Below are positions 43,664 to 48,214 of a DNA stretch of 48,214 nt, one piece after another. Within the stretch, counting starts at the first letter, position 1. The number at the start of each line of letters is the position of its first letter. The notes under the pieces are model-generated. The model did not search any database and had not been told where the DNA came from. It worked only from the letters and a program-made list of their open reading frames with translations. The translations under genes and the position numbers were made by a program. Source of the DNA: Pseudorhodobacter wandonensis (GTDB lineage: Bacteria > Pseudomonadota > Alphaproteobacteria > Rhodobacterales > Rhodobacteraceae); the NCBI RefSeq assembly GCF_001202035.1, contig NZ_LGHT01000017.1:1-48214 (forward strand), in the 5' to 3' direction.

Positions 43664-45187
43664 ATGCAGCCGCAGCCCTCCGCCGCCGCAGTGACGGCCG
43701 TATTGTCTCTTGACGGCGTAATCAAAGACTTTCCCGGCGTGCGTGCGCTGTCTTCGGTGTCTTTGTCATTGTATCCCGGCCAAGTTACCGCACTCGTCGG
43801 TGAAAACGGCGCTGGAAAATCGACGGTCGTCAAAATTCTGACCGGTATTTATCAGCCCGATGGGGGCGCAATTCTGGTTGATGGCGCACCGGTCCAGTTT
43901 GCCAATGCACAGGCCGCCGCAGCACATGGGATCACCGCGATTCATCAAGAAACCGTGCTGTTTGATGAATTGACCGTGGCCGAGAATATCTTTTTGGGCC
44001 ATGCGCCCAAGGGCCGTTTCGGATTGATCGACACGGCAGCCATGATCGCCAAATCCCGTGCCATTCTGACCGAGATTGAGGCGCCGATTGACCCCACCAC
44101 GCGGCTACGTGACCTGAGCATTGCCAGCAAACACTTGGTGGCCATTGCCCGCGCGCTGTCAATCGATGCCCGTGTCGTGATTATGGACGAACCCACAGCC
44201 GCACTTTCCCACAAAGAAATCAATGAATTATATGATCTGGTCGATAAGCTGAAAGCACAGGGCAAAGCGATCCTGTTCATCAGCCATAAGTTCGATGAGA
44301 TTTTCCGTATCGCCGACCGCTTTGCCGTTTTCCGTGATGGCCAGTTCGTTGGCGACGGGCATATCGCGGATGTGACCCAAGATGATTTGGTGCAGATGAT
44401 GGTTGGCCGCTCGGTCGATCAGATTTTTCCGAAACGCATCAGCGCCATCGGCAAAGAGGCGCTGAAAGTCGTGGGCTATGATCACCCGACCGAGTTTGCA
44501 GATATTAGCTTCACGCTGCATAAAGGCGAGATTCTGGGCTTTTATGGCCTGATTGGCGCGGGCCGGTCCGAGGTAATGCAGGCGCTTTATGGCATCACCA
44601 AGCCGTCAAAAGGTGCGGTGCGGATTGACGGTGATGTGCGCATAATCCGCTCTCCCGCCGATGCTGTGGCGCATGGCATTGTTTACGTGCCCGAAGATCG
44701 CGGGAAACAAGGCGCGATCACCGCCCTTCCGATTTTTCAGAATGTGACACTGCCGTCGTTGCACCGAACCTCGCGCCATGGGTTTCTACGGCTGGCTGAA
44801 GAGTTCGCCTTGGCGCGCGAATACACCGCGCGGCTGAATCTGCGCGCGGCATCATTGGAAACGGCGGTGGGCAATCTGTCGGGGGGCAACCAGCAAAAAG
44901 TGGTGATTGCCAAATGGCTGGCCACCCAACCCAAGGTTATTATTCTGGATGAGCCGACCAAAGGCATCGACATCGGGTCCAAGGCCGCCGTGCATGAATT
45001 TATGGCCGAACTGGCCGCCCAAGGGCTGGCCGTGATTATGGTCAGCTCGGAAATCCCCGAGGTTCTGGGCATGTCGGACCGCGTGATCGTAATGCGCGAA
45101 GGCCGGATTGTCGATGAATTGAAAAGGGATGAGATGACGCCCGAAATGCTTGTCCGGCGTGCAGCAGGTATAGGAGACACCGAATGA
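43664..45187 (+). CDS. rhaT: Rhamnose ABC transporter ATPase RhaT
   Basis: A 507-residue protein with two ATPase cassettes in one chain, as in RbsA/AraG-type sugar importers. The first has Walker A GENGAGKST, signature LSIASKHLVAIARAL and Walker B VVIMDEPTAAL; the second has a degenerate Walker A region (YGLIGAGRSEV), the signature LSGGNQQKVVIAKWL and Walker B VIILDEPTKGIDIGS. Here it powers rhamnose uptake. It overlaps rhaP by an ATGA. Confidence 0.92.
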   Translation: MQPQPSAAAVTAVLSLDGVIKDFPGVRALSSVSLSLYPGQVTALVGENGAGKSTVVKILTGIYQPDGGAILVDGAPVQFANAQAAAAHGITAIHQETVLFDELTVAENIFLGHAPKGRFGLIDTAAMIAKSRAILTEIEAPIDPTTRLRDLSIASKHLVAIARALSIDARVVIMDEPTAALSHKEINELYDLVDKLKAQGKAILFISHKFDEIFRIADRFAVFRDGQFVGDGHIADVTQDDLVQMMVGRSVDQIFPKRISAIGKEALKVVGYDHPTEFADISFTLHKGEILGFYGLIGAGRSEVMQALYGITKPSKGAVRIDGDVRIIRSPADAVAHGIVYVPEDRGKQGAITALPIFQNVTLPSLHRTSRHGFLRLAEEFALAREYTARLNLRAASLETAVGNLSGGNQQKVVIAKWLATQPKVIILDEPTKGIDIGSKAAVHEFMAELAAQGLAVIMVSSEIPEVLGMSDRVIVMREGRIVDELKRDEMTPEMLVRRAAGIGDTE

Positions 45188-46167
45188 TCAGACGTTTTCT
45201 ACGCTCGCGCGAGGCGGTCTTGTCGGGTGCGATCTTGCTATTGATTGCCTTGATCGCATTGCGCTTTCCTGCCTTTGTGGCACCGCAAAATCTGGCCAAT
45301 GTCTTTAACGACACCTCGCCTTTGATGATCCTCGCCATCGGGCAGATGATCGTGATCCTGACCAAATGTATTGACCTGTCGGTTGCGGCTAATCTGGCAT
45401 TGACAGGGATGGTGGTCTCGCTGCTGAACATCGCGGCGCCTGATTTGCCACTGGTGTTCACTGTGCTGTTGGCCCTGTCACTGGGCGCGCTGCTGGGCAT
45501 GGTGAACGGCGTTCTGGTGTGGAAGCTAAACATCCCCCCCATCGTTGTCACCCTTGGCACCATGACGATTTATCGGGGCATCATCTTTCTGATTTCAGAA
45601 GGAAAATGGGTCAATGCGCATGAGATGAGCCCGGCTTTCAAGGCCCTGCCGCGCCAGATCTTTCTAGGTTTTCCAATGCTGTCGTGGTTTGCGCTGGTTG
45701 TGATCGTGATCGCGGTGGTTGTGATGAACCGCACCACGCTTGGCCGCGCCTTTTTCGCGGTAGGGGGCAACCCGCATGCTGCTGTTTATACGGGTCTGAA
45801 TGTGGGGCGCACGCAGTTTTGGGCCTTTACCATTTCAGGCGCTTTGGCGGGGTTGACGGGGTATCTGTGGGTGTCGCGTTATGCCGTGGCCTATGTGGAT
45901 ATTGCCGGCGGGTTCGAGCTGGACGTTGTGGCCGCCTGTGTCATCGGGGGTATTTCAATTGCCGGGGGTATCGGCTCGGTCGGAGGGGCTGTTTTGGGCG
46001 CGCTGTTCTTGGGCGTCATCAAAAACGCGCTGCCGGTGATCAACATCTCGCCATTCTGGCAACTTGCGATTTCGGGCGCTGCCATCATCATCGCCGTCGC
46101 TTTGAACTCTCGCGCTAACAAAACCCGTGGCCGCATCATTCTGAAACGCAAGGAGGCAGAGGCATGA
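45184..46167 (+). CDS. rhaP: Rhamnose ABC transporter permease RhaP
   Basis: A 327-residue inner-membrane permease of the BPD_transp_2 (RbsC-like) family, with about eight to ten spans. IGQMIVILTKCIDLSVAANLALTGMVVSLL and LGTMTIYRGIIFLISEGKWV and VAACVIGGISIAGGIGSVGGAVLGALFLGVI are family-typical. It forms half of the channel with RhaQ. It starts in ATGA with rhaT and ends in ATGA with rhaQ. Confidence 0.9.
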   Translation: MIRRFLRSREAVLSGAILLLIALIALRFPAFVAPQNLANVFNDTSPLMILAIGQMIVILTKCIDLSVAANLALTGMVVSLLNIAAPDLPLVFTVLLALSLGALLGMVNGVLVWKLNIPPIVVTLGTMTIYRGIIFLISEGKWVNAHEMSPAFKALPRQIFLGFPMLSWFALVVIVIAVVVMNRTTLGRAFFAVGGNPHAAVYTGLNVGRTQFWAFTISGALAGLTGYLWVSRYAVAYVDIAGGFELDVVAACVIGGISIAGGIGSVGGAVLGALFLGVIKNALPVINISPFWQLAISGAAIIIAVALNSRANKTRGRIILKRKEAEA

Positions 46168-47147
46168 GCACGACCGAACGTTATATCCCTGATCGTCTGC
46201 AAAGTCCTTGGGCGCGGCGCCTGCGGTCATGGGAAACGCTGTTGCTGGCAGTTGCGGTGGCTATTTTCACCTTTAACGCATTCGCCTCGCCGTATTTTCT
46301 GAATGCGTGGAACCTGTCGGACGCGACCTTTAACTTTACCGAAAAGGCGATGATCGCTTTTGCGATGGCCTTGCTGATTATTGCAGGCGAAATTGACCTG
46401 TCGGTGGCCTCAATCGTTGCACTTGCCTCAACCGCGATGGGGGCTGCGGCACAACTGGGTGCATCGCCCACAAGTCTGGTTTTGATCGGGTTAGTCGTTG
46501 GGCTGCTTTGCGGGGCCTTTAACGGCGTGCTGGTCACAGTGATGGGCCTGCCGTCTATCGTCGTGACCATCGGCACGATGAGCCTGTTTCGCGGCATCAG
46601 TTATATTGTGCTGGGCGATACGGCCTATGGCGGCTACCCTGCCGGATTCAGTTTCTTCGGGCAAGGCTATGTCTGGTGGGTGTTTTCCTTTGAATTTGTG
46701 CTGTTTTGCGTGCTAGCACTTGGGTTCGGCGTCTTGCTGCATCTGACCAATTTTGGCCGCGCGGTTTATGCGGTCGGCAACAACGCGACTGCGGCGCTGT
46801 TTTCCGGCATTCGGGTGAACCGTGTTAAGTTCATCCTGTTTTTGCTAACAGGCCTTATGGCGGGAATTGCCTCTGTCTGTCTGACCTCGCGCCTTGGGTC
46901 CACCCGCCCCTCTATCGGTTTCGGCATGGAGCTAGAGGTCGTTACCATGGTCGTTTTGGGCGGCGTCAATATCCTTGGCGGCTCGGGCAATATTCCGGGT
47001 GTGGTGATAGCGGCATTCGTTATGGGCCTGGTCACCTTTGGCCTTGGGCTGCTGAACGTGCCGGGGATTGTGATGTCTATCGTCATTGGTGGTCTGCTGA
47101 TCGGGGTGATCGCCCTGCCCCGCCTTTGCTCGATGTGGAGACGGTGA
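46164..47147 (+). CDS. rhaQ: Rhamnose ABC transporter permease RhaQ
   Basis: A 327-residue inner-membrane permease, the second RbsC-like half. [54 protein letters not shown] and [35 protein letters not shown] are the corresponding family segments. Its last base overlaps the rhaU start (GTGATGG), so the mutarotase was translationally coupled to it. Confidence 0.9.
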   Translation: MSTTERYIPDRLQSPWARRLRSWETLLLAVAVAIFTFNAFASPYFLNAWNLSDATFNFTEKAMIAFAMALLIIAGEIDLSVASIVALASTAMGAAAQLGASPTSLVLIGLVVGLLCGAFNGVLVTVMGLPSIVVTIGTMSLFRGISYIVLGDTAYGGYPAGFSFFGQGYVWWVFSFEFVLFCVLALGFGVLLHLTNFGRAVYAVGNNATAALFSGIRVNRVKFILFLLTGLMAGIASVCLTSRLGSTRPSIGFGMELEVVTMVVLGGVNILGGSGNIPGVVIAAFVMGLVTFGLGLLNVPGIVMSIVIGGLLIGVIALPRLCSMWRR

Positions 47148-47320
47148 TGGAAAAATATGCCTTCAAGATGCAGCTGCATGCTGGTCAAAAAGCTGAATAC
47201 ATCCGCCGCCACGATCAGATCTGGCCCGAACTGGTGGCCCTGCTGAAAGACGCTGGCGTTAGCGATTATTCCATTCACTTGGATGAAGATACCAATATGT
47301 TGATTGTCATTGAGAACTGA
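47147..47320 (+). pseudogene. rhaU: L-rhamnose mutarotase rhaU, cut by IS21-family element
   Basis: Only the first about 53 residues of the roughly 105-residue L-rhamnose mutarotase (RhaM/RhaU) remain. [37 protein letters not shown] includes the catalytic His22 region RRHxxIWPEL. After LDEDTNML the sequence runs into the end of an IS21-type element, which adds VIEN and a TGA. The C-terminal half, with the Trp/Tyr-containing part of the active site, is lost. It would normally speed conversion of rhamnose anomers. The loss probably slows but does not abolish growth on rhamnose. Confidence 0.85.
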
Positions 47321-47323
47321 CCC
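47305..47323 (+). repeat. IS21 terminal sequence, copy 1
   Basis: TGTCATTGAGAACTGACCC forms the outer end and starts with the TGT typical of IS21-type ends. It supplies the stop codon of truncated rhaU. Confidence 0.7.
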
Positions 47324-47338
47324 GGCACCAGCAGAAAT

Positions 47339-47357
47339 TGTCATTGAGAATTGACCC
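47339..47357 (+). repeat. IS21 terminal sequence, copy 2
   Basis: TGTCATTGAGAATTGACCC differs from copy 1 by a single base and lies 34 bases inside the end. Multiple terminal repeats that bind the transposase are a known feature of IS21-family elements. Confidence 0.7.
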
Positions 47358-47410
47358 ATGTGTAACCTTGCCCCGGCTTGAATCAGCTGGGGGCGCATGG
47401 AGTGATAGAC

Positions 47411-48214
47411 ATGGGATTTTTGAGGGTAATTCGGAAATGGGCACTGCGGGATAAGATGCCTATTCGCGAGATCGCGCGGCGGACGGGCGTATCTCGCAAC
47501 ACGATCAAGAAGTATCTGCGGGAGGGGATTGTTGAACCTGCATTTCAGGTGCCAGATCGCCCCAGCAAGCTGGACCCTTATGCTAAGCATCTTACTGCGT
47601 GGCTGACGACTGATCAGCGCAAATCACGCAAGGAACGCCGAACGGCGAAGCTGATGCATGCCGATCTTGTAAAGCTTGGATATGACGGTTCCTACGAACG
47701 TGTTGCGGCCTTTGTGCGGGAATGGAAGGGTGACCGGCAGCGTGCGCATCACACGACAGATCGTGGGACTTTCGTGCCGCTGGTGTTCGCGCCGGGCGAG
47801 GCTTTCCAGTTCGATTGGAGCGAGGACTGGGCCTATGTCGGCGGCGAGCGTATCAAGCTGCAGGTCGCGCATATCAAGCTGTCGCACAGCCGGGCATTTT
47901 TGGTGCGGGCCTATCTGTTGCAAACGCATGAGATGCTGTTTGATGCCCACTGGCATGCATTCCGCGTCTTCGAAGGCGTCCCCGGGCGTGGCATCTATGA
48001 TAACATGAAGACCGCGGTCGACCGGGTTGGCGTCGGCAAACAGCGTGATGTGAATGCGCGGTTCCTGGCCATGACCAGCCACTACGTCTTCGATCCCGAG
48101 TTCTGCAATCCGGCGGCGGGCTGGGAGAAGGGTCAGGTTGAGAAGAGCGTGCGTGATGCCCGACATCGCCTATGGCAGGTCGCTCCTGTCTTCCCAGACC
48201 TTGCTGCACTGAAT
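47411..48214 (+). CDS. istA: IS21-family transposase IstA (partial, runs off edge)
   Basis: The first 268 residues of the transposase are visible and the frame is open to the end of the window. A helix-turn-helix (residues 18-37, IREIARRTGVSRNTIKKYLR) binds the ends. The DDE catalytic core shows D135 (FQFDWSEDW), D197 (IYDNMKTAV) and E244 (EKGQVEKSV, or E239). This is the IstA pattern; the partner ATPase gene istB should follow. GGAG lies upstream of the ATG at 47411. Confidence 0.93.
   Translation, partial: MGFLRVIRKWALRDKMPIREIARRTGVSRNTIKKYLREGIVEPAFQVPDRPSKLDPYAKHLTAWLTTDQRKSRKERRTAKLMHADLVKLGYDGSYERVAAFVREWKGDRQRAHHTTDRGTFVPLVFAPGEAFQFDWSEDWAYVGGERIKLQVAHIKLSHSRAFLVRAYLLQTHEMLFDAHWHAFRVFEGVPGRGIYDNMKTAVDRVGVGKQRDVNARFLAMTSHYVFDPEFCNPAAGWEKGQVEKSVRDARHRLWQVAPVFPDLAALN

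Larger units (their letters stand above)
47305..48214 (+). mobile_element. IS21-family insertion sequence (left part)
   Basis: The element begins inside rhaU at about 47305 with TGTCATTGAGAACTGACCC and runs past the right edge. It carries two copies of its end sequence 34 bases apart, then istA. The istB ATPase and right end lie outside the window, so completeness and target duplication cannot be judged. Confidence 0.85.

Overview
The window reads as a chromosomal segment of an alphaproteobacterium of the Rhodobacteraceae (marine Roseobacter-like group). The evidence is gene content and order: rplU-rpmA-obgE-proB, a ChpT phosphotransferase, adjacent olsB-olsA, a COX15-type heme A synthase, an ectoine doe cluster and a Rhizobium-type rha locus. 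Intergenic DNA also carries repeated CATCTTGG...ATACCTC elements followed by GC hairpins. Base composition is moderately GC rich. I cannot name the genus from the sequence. No rRNA, tRNA or CRISPR array was seen.

Positions 1-24,700 are mostly core genome: an amidohydrolase, a bactofilin, a thioesterase, an enoyl-CoA hydratase, an MFS carrier, an M32 carboxypeptidase, heme A synthase, a MipA-type outer-membrane protein, TrmJ, a TfoX-N protein, a ThiE-like protein, the ornithine-lipid pair olsBA, a DUF3553 protein with divergent chpT, a GNAT enzyme, and proA. A forward Mce/Mla-type lipid ABC operon (15,483-19,778) then separates proA from proB-obgE. Two GNAT genes and rpmA-rplU follow. The rplU transcript has a highly structured leader that looks like a ribosomal-protein autoregulatory element.

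Positions 24,900-37,500 are catabolic. A TauABC-like sulfonate-type ABC importer lies beside a GlxA/AraC regulator and a dimethylglycine/sarcosine-dehydrogenase-like flavoenzyme, with a LysR regulator. The importer permease carries an adhesin-like domain in its first periplasmic loop. Next is a compact ectoine-degradation operon, doeA-doeB-doeD, with divergent doeX and a palindromic candidate operator between them. Neither an ectoine transporter nor doeC is present in the window.

Positions 37,500-48,214 hold a decayed serine-recombinase relic and then a Rhizobium-type L-rhamnose locus: rhaI and rhaD leftwards, rhaR-S-T-P-Q-U rightwards. The mutarotase gene rhaU is cut after about 53 codons by an IS21-family element, whose istA runs off the right edge. 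Any rhaK downstream would be disconnected from its operon. The strongest candidates for undescribed biology are the rplU leader, the TauC-like permease with its inserted domain together with the proposed N-methylated-sulfonate pathway, and the ThiE-like protein lacking the usual catalytic signature.
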